A stretch of 64,000 bases of DNA from Harmothoe impar (GCA_947462335.1 OX381719.1:65016808-65080807), one strand, 5' to 3'; numbered from the stretch's first letter, positions 1 through 12,230 are shown. Translations and numbers: made by a program. The notes: generated by a model not told the origin, from the letters alone.

Positions 1-202
1 AATGGCAATATTCAGGTGCTTGTATCCAAAAATTCACATTTAAGCAATTTTAATGACCTTTACATGACCTTTTAATGGATATTGCCATCTTCTCTAATTT
101 ACCTAAATGTCATTAAATATATCAAAATCTGCTTATTTTGTAATGCAGTGGAATGGTGCTCATTCATTAGGTTCATCATATAATGGCAGGCTCCATGTGG
201 AG

Positions 203-366
203 TCACCAGGGAGGCCAGAGGAGCCGCCAGGGAGGCCGGGGGAGCCGCCAGGGAGGCCGGGGGAGCCGCCAGGGAGGCCGGGGGAGCCGCCAGGGAGGCC
301 GGGGGAGCCGCCAGGGAGGCCCGGGGAGCCGCCAGGGAGGCCCGGGGAGCCCGGGGGGGCCCCAGG
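203..366. repeat. GC-rich 21-bp minisatellite
   Basis: About seven head-to-tail copies of a 21-bp unit containing AGCCGCCAGGGAGG. Because 21 is a multiple of 3 and the unit lacks stops, several frames on both strands stay open and give Pro/Gly/Arg-rich 7-residue repeats. These are a by-product of the repeat, not a gene. The last copies are enriched in CCCGGGG. Confidence 0.9.
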
Positions 367-493
367 GAGCTGAGCAGTCAAGTAGGCAGCTGGGCAGTCA
401 GTCGGGCAGAGCTTCAGCAGGCAGCAGGTAGGTTGTAGCAGCAGGAGGTGTATCCAGTAGGCCAGGCACTAGTGAAGTGACCAGCACCACCAG

Positions 494-521
494 CAGCACC
501 CCCATTATAAAGGGGGTGCTG
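494..521. other. Perfect 10-bp hairpin with a TATA-like loop
   Basis: CAGCACCCCC (494-503) is followed by an 8-nt loop, ATTATAAA, and then the exact complement GGGGGTGCTG (512-521). A second ATTATAAAG lies near 676-684. Together with the E-boxes just downstream this could be promoter DNA, but no gene is recognisable behind it. Confidence 0.5.
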
Positions 522-526
522 TCACA

Positions 527-580
527 GTCACGTGACCGCCGCGAGACCTCACTCTGATTGGCTAAGGGAGGTCACGTGAC
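527..580. promoter_or_regulatory. Two CACGTG E-boxes flanking an inverted CCAAT box
   Basis: GTCACGTGAC occurs at 527-536 and 571-580, with CTGATTGGCTAAG at 554-566 between them. In animals CACGTG is bound by USF/MYC-type bHLH factors and ATTGG by NF-Y. The same two motifs, in similar wording, dominate the Polinton TIRs at 33.7 and 43.9 kb. This may be a host promoter or the relic of a related element end. No coding exon is recognised nearby. Confidence 0.4.
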
Positions 581-815
581 CTCTGATGTGCACTGAAGCG
601 GATCAGTGTAGCTTTGGCCGTCATTGGGTGCGCATTGTAGCACTTCTAGAGGGGTTAGGGAGTTCCAGGAGGTATCATTATAAAGCCCCCGGGACTCCCA
701 AAATGCCTGAATGTAAATCTCGCTGTGCTCTAAGTAGTTCTGACTTTACAGCACCCAATGTGTATTGTAGCTTCAGGGAAATTAATAGATAAAATGAAGC
801 AAAATAAAGGGTACA

Positions 816-1396
816 GAGACCACCACACCAGTCCCACTGCTACCTGCCCCTCCAGGGCGCGGACAAGGGGTCATATACTGCCTCCTGGCGGACCTAGAGC
901 GCCACAGACACCGCCACACCAGTCCCACTGCTGCCTGCCCCTCCAGGGCGCGGACAAGGGGTCATATACTGCCTCCTGGCGGACCTAGAGCGCCACAGAC
1001 ACCGCCACACCAGTCCAACTGCTGCCTGCCCCTCCAGGGCGCGGACAAGGGGTCATATACTGCCTCCTGGCGGACCTAGAGCGCCACAGACACCGCCACA
1101 CCAGTCCCACTGCTGCCTGCCCCTCCAGGGCGCGGACAAGGGGTCATATACTGCCTCCTGGCGGACCTAGAGCGCCACAGACACCGCCACACCAGTCCAA
1201 CTGCTGCCTGCCCCTCCAGGGCGCGGACAAGGGGTCATATACTGCCTCCTGGCGGACCTAGAGCGCCACAGACACCGCCACACCAGTCCCACTGCTGCCT
1301 GCCCCTCTAGGGCGCGGACAAGGGGTCATATACTGCCTCCTGGCGGACCTAGAGCGCCACAGACACCGCCACACCAGTCCCACTGCTGCTTGCCCC
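816..1396. repeat. 91-bp minisatellite, about 6.4 copies
   Basis: The landmark TCATATA recurs at 871, 962, 1053, 1144, 1235 and 1326, an exact 91-bp period with very few differences between copies. A C/A variant (GTCCCACTG versus GTCCAACTG) alternates between some copies, hinting at two-unit amplification. The array is noncoding. A fragment of the same phrase (AGTCCCACTGCTACCTGCC) recurs at about 1,894. Confidence 0.92.
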
Positions 1397-1999
1397 TTAA
1401 AGGAAGGGGGAGAACGTTTTTAAAATATCACTTAACACAACGAAAACCACTGCACAGGATAGTTCATATCATTAGGCAGGCATACACATTTTTGTTTAAT
1501 TCAAATAAAGTCAATGGATATTTTTAATTAAGTTTACCATTTTAAAAGTACAGACACGTTCTGATGGCATGGAACTTATATTTGTGTAAAAATGTGAGCA
1601 GATCTGAGCCCCTCTGCGAGCCATCGTCCCCCCCCCCCTCTCCCTTCCTTCGCCGATCAGTGTTAGTTGATACTAACCAGCTGGTCAGTCACTTAGGGCA
1701 GCGGTGGGGACAGTGGGTTGACATAATTATCTGATTATGACCACAAGGGGTGTGAGTATCAAAGAACCACCCCTCAAACCAGGAGCAGAGTATCTGATGA
1801 TAAACTCGTCCTGTCCACCCAAACCCTGACCTCCCCCCCCCCTCCGCTATTAACAAGAAGGGGTGATGCTGGTTACCCCAGGCCCCCACCCTAGTCCCAC
1901 TGCTACCTGCCCTGATTAGTATCAAGGGTTGTAGCCCTCCAGAATTCCTCAAAATAATGTAAAACCCATTAAGATATATTTCCGGTAAATACAAAATTA
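1397..1999. other. Noncoding interval
   Basis: Contains homopolymer C runs near 1,630 and 1,835, a short copy of the minisatellite phrase near 1,894, and no credible exon. The 183-aa minus ORF crossing it is created mainly by the 51-bp repeat beyond its edge. Confidence 0.5.
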
Positions 2000-2215
2000 C
2001 CTTAAATTTCCTGAAAATGTCATTTGACATTTCCGGTAAATTTAACTTTCCCTTAAATTTCTTGGTAATGTCATTTGACATTTCCGGTAAATTTAGGTTA
2101 CCCTTAAATTTCTTGGTAATGTCATTTGACATTTCCGGTAAATTTAGGTTTCCCTTAAATTCACCGGAAATGTCAAATGACATTTCCGGTAAATTTAAGT
2201 TTTCTTTTATTTCAT
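2000..2215. repeat. 51-bp minisatellite with a palindromic core
   Basis: GTCATTTGACATTTCCGG recurs at 2,019, 2,070 and 2,121, with a variant at 2,172, giving a 51-bp period. Each unit contains palindrome-like TGTCATTTGACATT, and the last unit holds TGTCAAATGACA. Since 51 is divisible by 3, both strands read as 17-residue protein repeats. I regard these as repeat artefacts. Confidence 0.85.
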
Positions 2216-5200
2216 GGCAAGCTCCAAACGACCTTTCCATGATATTTCCCGGATATTTTGGTACACTTAAATATACTTAAATGGGAATTTTGATGCAGTG
2301 TACGTATATATCTTCTACCTTTCTGTCTAAAAGAAGTTAGGATTTGGAATAATGTACACTCTCTTACATGTTACAGTCATGCCAAAACTTATAAAGAACA
2401 GAAAATGGAAATGAAAGTGAACTTGATTTGTAACTCAAGTAGTTTGAGTTTTTCTGGTACATGATCAGATCTGAGCTCCTTCACACCTCTGGGGCATGAG
2501 GCTTAGTTGTTTTCTAATCAGTATGAATTGGTACCTTACTGGTAAAAAGAATAGGGAAAAATAGATTGAGGATCTCTGATTGGACGTTTGGAAAGACTAA
2601 ATTGCAATCCATTGATTGGCTATGCCTTTAGGCAGCATTCCCATTCAGGATGCCATCTCATCCACGCCTACTATACTCACTGGAATAAATGACTATAGCA
2701 CTAGAACTATAGAAAATTGTTAAATAAAAAATTGCAAGTTTCAAGAAAAAAGACCTTCGCATTTCTGATAAAATCATTTACACATTGATTCTCTCATGAA
2801 ATGTAACTTCAGCACATCCGCTTGTGGACAGGTGAAGGTTCCAGGAAATTTGTCAGAACTTGATTACTACTTGCTGATCAAATGAGCATAGGAAGGTGGA
2901 GGAAAGGAGTGCCTCTAAAGAAAGAATACTACAGAGTAGGATGCGGGGAGGGAGTAAAATGAAGATAGTACTTGGTCAGGCTACCAGTCTCTAGATGTGT
3001 AATACTTGAAAGGGTACATACAGTAATAGGCCTCGGTCAGGGAAAGGTTCTGTTGTCATATCTAGCCATCGTCATCGAGCATTAGCTACTATGATCTACA
3101 AAAGTATATGCATGACAATAAGTGACAAAAATACAGTTGGCAATTAGGTGTGTAGTTTGGGTTTATTTGTACATACCTCTATAGTAGCATTGTGTACAGT
3201 ATAGGGGGTGACCATTGATGTGTCCTACAGTATTTAGCATCTAGAACAACAGATGTCACATTCATACAAGTTTCATGTTAAATCATCTTGTTGTGATTGT
3301 ATAAAACATGAAGAGGTACATACAGTAATAAGGCTCAGTCAGGGAAAGATTTATCCAGAGAATTTAGATATCAAGCAGGAGGTCTGTTGTGGAAGAAGTA
3401 CCTATTGCCCTCTGTAGTAGCAATTTGTGGTGTGAGGAGTTGAGAGCTGATATATTCTATAATATTTAGCATCTATGATACTACTGACTACATATTCATA
3501 CAAGTTTTATTCTAAACCATCTTGTTGTGATATTCTTACATTATTAATTATGGTTTCACATTCATGTCAACATTGGGCAGAAACATGATTCATCCTAATG
3601 CTTGTCTGATATGAATAACATGACACTGGACTAAGGCACACAATCTGATCCCTTGTCAATGAAACTAATGTAAAGTAGATGTGTATTGAGTATCATTCAG
3701 GTCCAGCTGATAAACTCAGTCAACACCACACGGTGGTGGCGACCCATGGAAATGACAACCATTGTTGACACATGGATCTGATGTTTGTTATGTTAGCCTA
3801 TGCAACCTGCCTGCACGTAAGGTGAGTATTTGTAGACCATCTATCATTATTTTTATGCAGAGAGCTGATCACTGACGTGCAATAAAGTAGGGGGAAATAC
3901 ATGTGACCCTTTAAGATGTTCGTTGGAGTTCAAAATTTGTCATTAGTATTTCTAGGTTACGTTGAGATTGGATATCCTAGAAAATTGGATTGTGTAAGTG
4001 GACTATTTCCTTTACATAGTCTGAGAACAATGAGCTGCAAACAGGGTACAGTATAACGAAAAAAAAAAGTTCATTGAATCTTCAGCCGACACATTGACAA
4101 ACAGCCAAAGGGAGCCCTTGAGGTTACTGAAGGAAAATCAACAATTTGCCAAAAGGTTACTTGCAGGTTATATCCTGCTAGCATTATAGTGACATAGCCT
4201 TACACACTGGAGCACTAACCATTCTGGTATGGGATATTGTTAGCATTACCACAGAGGAATTAGGAATATAATATATTGTTATGGTTCTTAGTTGTATCAA
4301 TGTGCCATGGTATCAGGATAACAAAACTGTTTTATTTATGTGTCTAGCATGTCTAGAAACAACATAATTCGAGAATATGCACTGAAAAAAGAGGACCCTT
4401 ATTGGAGAAGTGTCCCATAGAGAATGCACCATAACATGGACCCCTGAGCTTACCAGAGGTGTGGGTGAGACTTGGCTATGCAGAGCTTTCACAGCTAGTT
4501 CACGGGGCTTGTTCCCAGGGCTTGTGCACTTGTGCACTTGGGTGGGGGCAGTGTGGCCCCTCCCCCTGGCTACCCCTAATAAACATAATAATGCCCCTTA
4601 CAAAGTGGTGAAGCTGCGGCTCTTAACAACAACTTACATTGACCATGTATGTATCAATGGAAAGCAACATTTCTCCTCTATACAATTTGCCTATGAGAAA
4701 ATGGGTGCGGGGTTAATGGTCTGAACAGTTGATGAAATAACAATAAAGTCTTTTTATCCTTTTAATATCTCTGCTCTACGGCATACAATTTTTAAGTGGA
4801 ATACACACAAAAAAAGGTAAACATATCATTAATCAACTGAGAAATTTTCACAACTTTATCATCTCATTGGATACTTGTTTCCACATGAATAAAATCGGGA
4901 GATTCTCAGGGATAACCAAAAATGAGGCCCGTGCAAAGTAGGCATAACAGTAGTAATAGCCATCCAACTGATAAGCGCGCCACATTTGTGACGCTAATAT
5001 TATTTTTAGGACAAATGTTGCTAGTATGATAATTGAGCAGTTACTTGTTACTTTACAGAATTATAGATCTGGTTCTGAGCATCCTTGCGTATGAAAGCTT
5101 TGACTATAAAAGCCATATAATTAGAGATTGAAGCCACCTTACTAACACATCCTTGTCCAAACAGTAATAACAAACAGGGATGGACACATCACACTATGGT

Positions 5201-5354
5201 AAGAAGGAGAACTATATCTACAGATATTAATAACACTGAAACGCTAGTGTTCAATGGCTATCTCATGTCACCTGGCACAGCCCCCTATTGCTTCACCTCA
5301 GTGCAGCCTGTGGCTTTTGTCTTTTGGTGTGATCAGCGTAATAAGCTGCTTGGG
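2216..5354. other. Noncoding DNA with an internal diverged duplication
   Basis: No gene recognised. About 3,010-3,310 and 3,310-3,540 share several phrases (GTACATACAGTAATA, TTTAGCATCTA, ATTCATACAAGTTT, ATCTTGTTGTGAT), showing an old direct duplication. Text near 2,450 (CATGATCAGATCTGAGCTCCTTCA) recurs in diverged form near 58,800. The interval therefore belongs to the same locally duplicated territory as the rest of the window. Confidence 0.5.
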
Positions 5355-5580
5355 CCAAAATAAAAAGGTTGTTTCAGGTCACCTGACTGACCCTATCAAA
5401 ATAGGGCCGACCCTACATTTTTTCTGCAATTTTGAAGAAATTTTGCATTTTTACCTTTTTTTGGTCAATTTTCTGGTCTTCGGAGATGCTGGATAGTACT
5501 TTCAAGTTTAAATTTTTTTAAAGCCTACCTGTCAGCCCTACATTTTTTTGCCATGTTACCTGAAACAAAGCTTTTTTTGG
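5355..5580. mobile_element. 226-bp MITE-like element with ~28-bp inverted ends
   Basis: The left end, beginning CCAAAATAAAAAGG then TTGTTTCAGGT, is matched by the reverse complement of the right end (ACCTGAAACAAAG...TTTTTGG). Subterminal ACCCTACATTTTTT on the left pairs with complementary wording on the right. It has the size and structure of a nonautonomous DNA transposon. No clear target duplication was seen and no coding capacity is present. Confidence 0.65.
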
Positions 5581-6647
5581 ACTTAGGATATACAAGGCCA
5601 ACTGTATTGTACCCAACTATACTGCTACCATAATCATGCAATCATGGGCTAAGATTATGGTCTGATTTGGGTCCACAAATAAAAGAAGTCCCAACAAAAT
5701 GGCTCAAGAGCGGTTCAGACCTGATTTTGACGTAAAGAACAGGTGGGCATGACCAAAACCTAGAGCAAGCGGCAGATATCATCCAATAATGTGATTGAGA
5801 AATGATTTGTGTAGTAATAAATGAAAGAAGTTGGACATTTCAGGACATTGAAATGTGTTCAATGATTTGATGAGACCAACACAGAGAGTTAAAAAACTAA
5901 TTGATATCATAAACCTCAATGGTGGTTAACTCCTTAGCAGCAGCACAGTGCTTTATTCTGGTTTGCATTTATTTTCAGTTCAGGAAAAGTCTTCTTTGTG
6001 ATTGCATTCCTGCCCATGGCACAATAGAACCAAACCTCCTATGCAAGCAGTGATGAGATGAGGTAATTGTTGAAGAAGTAACGAGTTGCCAAGGACACTG
6101 ACCAATTCATGAATATACATGGACGCATTGACAGAATTTAATGTCTCACTAAAACAGACTTCATAATTCTGATTCTTGTCACACATTTTCATATTGATCA
6201 CATAATATTCTCATAACGGTGTAAGCAGGGGGGTTTATAGACCTTTTAAGGAGGTTTATGATGGTAATTTTAAATTCCATTTGGAATTCAGGAATGCCAA
6301 TTAAATGTTTTAAATGGAAAAGTCTGGAGTGCACTATTCCACTGTACTAAAGGGACTGACCCTTTAAAGATATTGTATATTCCTTTTAGTTGGTTTCAGC
6401 TGAGAGTTTCCTCCACTATTTGAAGTACAGACCCATCTCCAAGCATCACAATGTGTGGCGTCAGCTGATTAAAGTCTTTATATAATGGCCCTTCAATGTG
6501 TCTATAAAGCGCTGACGGGAGGCTGGCAATTAGTCTGTGTGGTGCAATGAATGTGGGAAGGTAAGGACTGCCGATGAGAATACTATACACCCAAACATCA
6601 AGAATGGGTGGCTTTTTCACAATAGAGCTCTAGAACCAGAGGGTCAG

Positions 6648-6740
6648 TCCCTTTTGTAACAGAGCAGAACAGTTCTTTTCAGAATCTTACTGTCAGAACA
6701 CATTGTCCTAGTTCCCAGTAAATAGAGTGCAGGTCATTCC
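6648..6740 (+). repeat. Direct repeat, copy 1 (partner 7,288-7,380)
   Basis: Almost identical to 7,288-7,380 (TAACAGAGCAGAA(C/A)AGTTCTTTTC through AATAGAGTGCAGGTCATTCCAA). A diverged relative lies near 21,870 (TTACAGAGCAGAACGATTCT), so the phrase belongs to the R segment family. Confidence 0.8.
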
Positions 6741-6757
6741 AACACAAAAAAAAGCAA

Positions 6758-6930
6758 TCAGAGTTCATATAGTAGTAGTCTTCACTCTCAAAAGTAAGGC
6801 TCTGGTCTGCCCACAGACAGAGGTAGGTGTGCCAGTAACACCCCCCTCCCCCTTGAGCGGTGAGTGGATGGTGAACTACTATAGTCTGTTTTTAAATATA
6901 TTTAGTCATTTTAACATGGGAATATATCCT
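6758..6930 (+). repeat. Dispersed repeat, copy 1 (partner 8,218-8,400)
   Basis: Shares AATCAGAGTTCAT, GGCTCTGGTCTGCCCACAG, the C-rich CCCCTCCCCC tract and GGTGAACTACTA with 8,218-8,400, in the same order and orientation, with moderate divergence. Noncoding. Confidence 0.7.
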
Positions 6931-7287
6931 CCATAATGGGTTTCATATGTATGTAAGATATTGCTCATTATGGATTCATAGTTGAGGTTCTCTATAACTC
7001 ATATTTACGGATGTTCTTAAAATAAAAGTATGTAAGTAAGTCTGAATATATCATTAATTGTTCCATCTATCTCTCTCTTAAATTGCTGTGTGGTCATGGT
7101 TAGTACTTTACCTACAGCGATGACAGGTTAATGGTTCTAGAGCTCAATTACCACTGTCAGACTGGGAAGAGGGAGGATGGTAGGATGGTGAGACGGTAGG
7201 TTGTGTTTTCTTCAGACAAGTGTATAAACTTGTCATTCCTTGCATTTGTATTTCAAACTGTTTGTTCTACTTTTCAGAAGCAAAAGT

Positions 7288-7380
7288 TTTTGTAACAGAG
7301 CAGAAAAGTTCTTTTCAGAATCTTACTGTCAGAACACATTGTCCTAGTTCCCAGTAAATAGAGTGCAGGTCATTCCAATC
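7288..7380 (+). repeat. Direct repeat, copy 2 (partner 6,648-6,740)
   Basis: Second copy of the ~92-bp repeat about 640 bp downstream. The two copies differ at only a few positions, so this duplication or gene conversion is younger than most repeats around it. Confidence 0.8.
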
Positions 7381-10300
7381 CAACATAATGGTGCTAAATA
7401 ATCTATGCTTCAAAAGAAATCATTCTGGTTTCAAATGGAAGTAGAAGATTTACTGCCTTTTCTTTCATTAAAAATGACAAAATGCAATAGATGAGAGGGG
7501 GGAATTCAAGACATATAGAAAGGTAAGGAGGCTTTGATGCAGTGGTAGGTTCAAAGCCACAGTATTGCAGGTACTTCATACAGTGAGCTTTAATACAACC
7601 ACAAAGTCACAGAGTGACAATGTTACCATACCACACCACCATTTGTAGGATCTATCCTGCTCCTACTACTACATTCTTATTACCCTCTCAGCAGCAGTGA
7701 TCCTGATCTTGCAAAAGACACTAAGTGATTGCCTTGAATTACCTGAGTCGATACCTTTCAGCGTGTTTAAAGGTCACCACAGAATTTGATTATCTTAGTT
7801 AACACAACTGAGTGTTTGAAGTCAGCCATGAACCTCCCTTTACACAAGGTCCGTGGACGGGTTCAGCCTGACATTTATCCAAGACAAAGAGGTTTGAGAA
7901 CTACACTTATAAAGCCTCTAATGTATATGTATAACGCTGACTATTCTATATGTTGATGAGTATTTGGCCATTTCTCCGAGACCCAATCACTATCACGTAA
8001 ACTGTGTCTTAGTCAAAAATAACTATTCATAGAAATTCATTAAATAGCTGTAAGAAGCTAAGGATGCTGAGACAGGTTGTCTAGTGGCTCACAATGTATA
8101 TGATGAAGATGATGTGGACCTTTGTCAAACCATCAATAAGTAATAGATTTAGAGTAAACAGGTGCTGATTGGAATGCCAAAACAGTAGATACAACATTGT
8201 GAATAACCAAAACTACAACCAATCAGAGTTCATGTAGTAGTAGTGTTGACTCCCGTGAGTACGGCTCTGGTCTGCCCACAGGTAGAGGGGCCGCCAGGTT
8301 GGTGTGATGGTAACGCCCCTCCCCCCCTGGTGGGTGAAGGGTGAACTACTAGTCTGTTCCAGAATATATAGGCATATTAACAAGTGAATATATCCTCCAA
8401 AATTGGTTCATATGTATATGAGATGTTGCTTAATATAGATTCATGGTTGCGGTTGTGTTTCACTTATAAATAACTACAGCTATTCTTAAAGTCATTTATT
8501 TAAGCAGGCCTGAATATGTCATCAATTAACAAGGATATGGTCAGAGTTTATGGCATACTAATAACAAAGAGTGCTTGAGCGGGTGAATTGGATGATTTTA
8601 AAAAATATGTTAAATTTCTAAACCTACTTCTTTCAAATAGGAATACATTTTTAGATTCCCAGTACACACACCCTATGCTTGGACCTTTCATAAGCCCAGT
8701 TTTGTGACACACACCTTAGCAACAGTGTAAACACTAGCCTGTATTGGGTCTAATGGCACTCTGTAAGTTATGAAAGGAAGTCTTTCTCTGGTTTTGTGTC
8801 ACATTTGGTCAACTAAGGGCCCAACCCACTCCTCTTCTACCATTCTATCCATACTAGTCACACATGATTTTAGTTGTTCAGACAGCCGTGCCAATTCATA
8901 TTCAATTCCTTAGAAATTTGACAACTGCAATGTGCTATGTCTAGGGGATCTTATACCTAATGATAGTTAGAAGGAAAGAAAGATTATTAAGTATCTAATC
9001 TTTTCATTATCAGACAATTTCTCCAGAGTCTGCATTACACCAGATGTAGATCTAACCGTTGCTTAGACTGCATTCCTCTTTAAGTCTATAGTATGTAAGG
9101 TTAGAAACTCTAACAAAAGGTAGGCAAAATGATGTAGGCCGTGATACTGATAAAAAGGTCTGAGATTATGCAAAAGGACAAACAATGTTGATACTGACCT
9201 AAGATTGTATTACTTTGCCTGTTCCCCATCTCAATGTCAGAGTACAGACCATTGTCCGCATACATCATAGTGTTTTGTAGAGACCATTTCCCATCTGTGT
9301 CCTTCCTTTGTATCTATAGAATATGGAAATGTGTAGGTGGAAGGTACATTACTCTTTCAATCCTTTAAGGATGGATGTTGCTCTAAGTTTACATTTGTCA
9401 TCATAACTCACCAGGGCTGCATCAGTACACCATGCCGAACCTTTGGCAGTGTCTCGCTCTCGTAGTGTGTTAATGATGCATGAATACAGGGTTAAGGGGG
9501 TGTAACAGGATATGCAAGATAGTAGCGACAATATGCGTGGGTCTCCCATAGAAATAGGGAAATGAAATACTGCATTAGTCTTTTCTCAATTTCTCTCGAC
9601 CTTTCCTTGTGTAGGAGGCTCATTTGCAACACATATGTAAAAGATGTAAATGGTTAAGAAAACATGGATATACTGAACTTTCTAACAACATCTCAATTAA
9701 AATCAACCCTCCATGAAAGTTGATTATGGTAAACTATGTCAGATCAGTAACAGTCCAGTATATTTGTCGAAACTGATGAACGTTTGCAAAAAAAGTTCAT
9801 AGCTGTTGCTTCTAACACTGCATGGGATTATCCACAATGCCTGGGGCGGTGGTAAAAGATGTTTTGATGAAAAAGGTAATTATTTCTTACCTTCTTCCAT
9901 CTTTGATTCTTCTCTGCACCATGAGATATTATTGCCTCTCTGAGGCATCATCGTCTGAGACTGCAGGCTATGCTTCCTGCACTTGATTAAAATTGATTTC
10001 AGAACCAAAGTTATTTCTTTCCTGAATTATCACGTAGATGAAAGTACATCAGCCTTCAAACCTGACAATCTATCTTCCTGCCATCATTTTCCCTACTCTA
10101 TATTCACAGAGTGTACACTAGAAAAAAAGTAAAAGGAAGCAATTATCTTTTAGATGATTGTCCATAAATTCTTTCAATCTTTTCATAGGGCTATGTGCTT
10201 TCTTTCTTGATATTGACCTTCAACTTGGTAATAACTAAGAAATGCAATGTAAATCAACTTTTTATTTTCAAAATTCTAGGCTTTATAATCTATATGGCTG

Positions 10301-10410
10301 CGGACATTTAAAGCTTACCAGTTTACTAATGTAATGTTACTTAACCCACGGTGGAGGGCTAAGACAAAGGATTCGCACCTTGGTTATATTGCATACCCGA
10401 GGGTTAAGTC

Positions 10411-10545
10411 AGATAGACTACACCTGTACCTTGGTATGCCTTCATAACCACTGCCCACTGGTCATTGACTCGGTGTATAACACCTCATCTTGACCTTGTG
10501 GGGCAGTGGTTATGAGGCATACCAAGGTACAGGTATAGTCTATCT
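10411..10545. repeat. Long hairpin: 46-bp near-perfect inverted repeat, 44-nt loop
   Basis: Arm 10,411-10,456 pairs with 10,501-10,545 with one mismatch and one 1-nt bulge. The core CCTTGGTATGCC occurs on one side and its complement GGCATACCAAGG on the other. It is the best-preserved isolated stem in the left half. It could be a palindromic transposon remnant or a hairpin RNA. The stem is longer than a usual animal pre-miRNA. Confidence 0.75.
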
Positions 10546-12170
10546 AACACATAGAGCCACAACATTTCAAGGTGGTGGCTGAGTGAGTAGTTTTCTTTTG
10601 TTATTTTGGGCCGTTGTATTGCAGTGAAATCCCCATCAGGTTCTGCTTGACCTTTTGATGAAGTAAGTGTAAACCCAACAAGGGCTGCTGAGCACATTTA
10701 CTCATTACTGATACATGGAGGCCCAGCAGAAAAGTGCTGTGTAGTGTGAGTAGGGCAATAATAGAGCATGGATGTTTGTAGTGTGTTATCATGTGGCTCA
10801 TATAAGCGTTCCTAATGTATTTTACAAAACAGCACTACACACAGTGCTTGTATACTGCTGTAAGGGAATATAAGGGTAAGGGAGTAAGGCTCAGGGACTG
10901 TTGGATCAGGTGAATGTAAATGAAATACTATGAGGAACAGAAAGAGAGGTTCTGCATGTCACTATCACCTGTTGATTTTTGGATATCCTCCAACTCTAGG
11001 AACATTGACTTTTATTCTAACTACAATTGATTCATTTCCCAAAGCACTTAGTTCTGCATTATGGTAGGATTGATTTGATGATGTGAAAACAATGCCCTAA
11101 CAGGATTTAAAGCACAGTTATCATTATAACATGACATTTGTGGGAAAACCTTCAATTTGCTGCTCCATTTGCTGTTTTACCTGCCAGCGTTCATTCACTT
11201 ATGGCATTGACTTACACATACTTTAACTCTAAGTGTGGTCTATAGTCAGGGCAATCTGCACTGAGAGTAACTCAATATGAGGTGTGCAATTGAAACTGAA
11301 ATCCTACACTTGGCCTTTCTACATTGTCAATCAGCAGCTTTTTATCAGCCAATTCGAAGTTCCCTACATAAGATAAAAAGTCTGCACGAGGAGATGGGAG
11401 AATCTCAATTACAAAATATACAACCTGCAGTGTTAATCCCTTATCCTTCTTAATCCAGCAACCCATACACAACTAACTTGAACCCATTGATAAGCCTAGC
11501 AGAACGTTTTAATGCACAGACTGATTAATAAATTTCCAAGCACAATGTAATCTACAGTGACCCCTTACAACCCTCCATGAAATATCAAGTAGATTTTCAT
11601 CAGCCAATTCTTAGATCTTTGAGAGATACGGGATGTTCATTGGCTTGACTTCTAGAAAGAAAGTAGGAGCCTGTAACCTGAGGGACATCTCCTTGCGTCA
11701 GACATGGACAAGTTGTCAAAGGGAGGCTGTGAGGCTATACATCTACACATCACCAAATGGAGACTGGCAGCCGTAACAGTGGAGCGGTAGATTTTGATGT
11801 AAGCCACCACTTAATCTACTCTACACATTCCCCACTAGGGCTTCCAAAGTGGTTAACATGCCTATAAAACATCAATAGAAATAAGTTTCAGGTGTATTTG
11901 CAGTAGATTGGTGCTATTTACAGGCCTATACCTCACCTCATTCAAAGAGAAATACCTGTCTTTCACCATTCTACTTTGACCTTTCCAGTCCCCCTCCATC
12001 TATGTTGGTCTGTGAAATGTGAACCTGACTCCTTTCATGGCCAAGGGTGATAGATTGTGTAAGATCAGTGACAGGCAGGGCTTTTACACTGCTGTTAGTC
12101 AAGCATTCCTAGTTTTCCTACTTTGGTCAGTTCAGGCTGTGTCTCACGACCTTGGGCCAATGTTTTCATC
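10546..12170. other. Noncoding interval
   Basis: No credible exon, RNA gene or element recognised. Parts appear distantly related to 53-54 kb, judging from shared phrases just beyond its right edge. Confidence 0.45.
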
Positions 12171-12230
12171 TCTGACCGGGTGCCAGCTCTGACCGGGTGC
12201 CAGCTCTGACCGGGTGCCAGCTCTGACTGG
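12171..12230 (+). repeat. 17-bp tandem repeat, 3.5 copies
   Basis: TCTGACCGGGTGCCAGC repeats at 12,171, 12,188 and 12,205, then breaks down (TCTGACTGG). A single unexpanded unit, TTTGACCGGGTGCCATC, occurs in the paralogous stretch at 53,820. The expansion is therefore specific to this copy. Confidence 0.85.

Larger units (their letters stand above)
5581..10410. other. Noncoding duplicated DNA (old copy of Q/R unit)
   Basis: No gene recognised. Segments near 6,380-6,600 resemble Q (around 20,830-20,980). Those near 7,745-7,800 (TTTAAAGGTCACCACAGAAT) resemble R (22,130 and 46,440), as does the phrase near 9,966 (GGCTATGCTTCCTGCA; compare 22,922). Direct repeats internal to the interval are listed separately. 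Confidence 0.55.

Noticed and set aside
107..431. Pro/Gly-rich ORFs resembling collagen or a secreted repeat protein
   Set aside because: They arise from the 21-bp minisatellite and are open on both strands. There is no GXY triplet pattern and no upstream exon.
1689..2280. 183-aa minus ORF and 87-aa plus ORF with 17-residue repeats
   Set aside because: Both come from the 51-bp repeat, overlap on opposite strands, and lack any domain.
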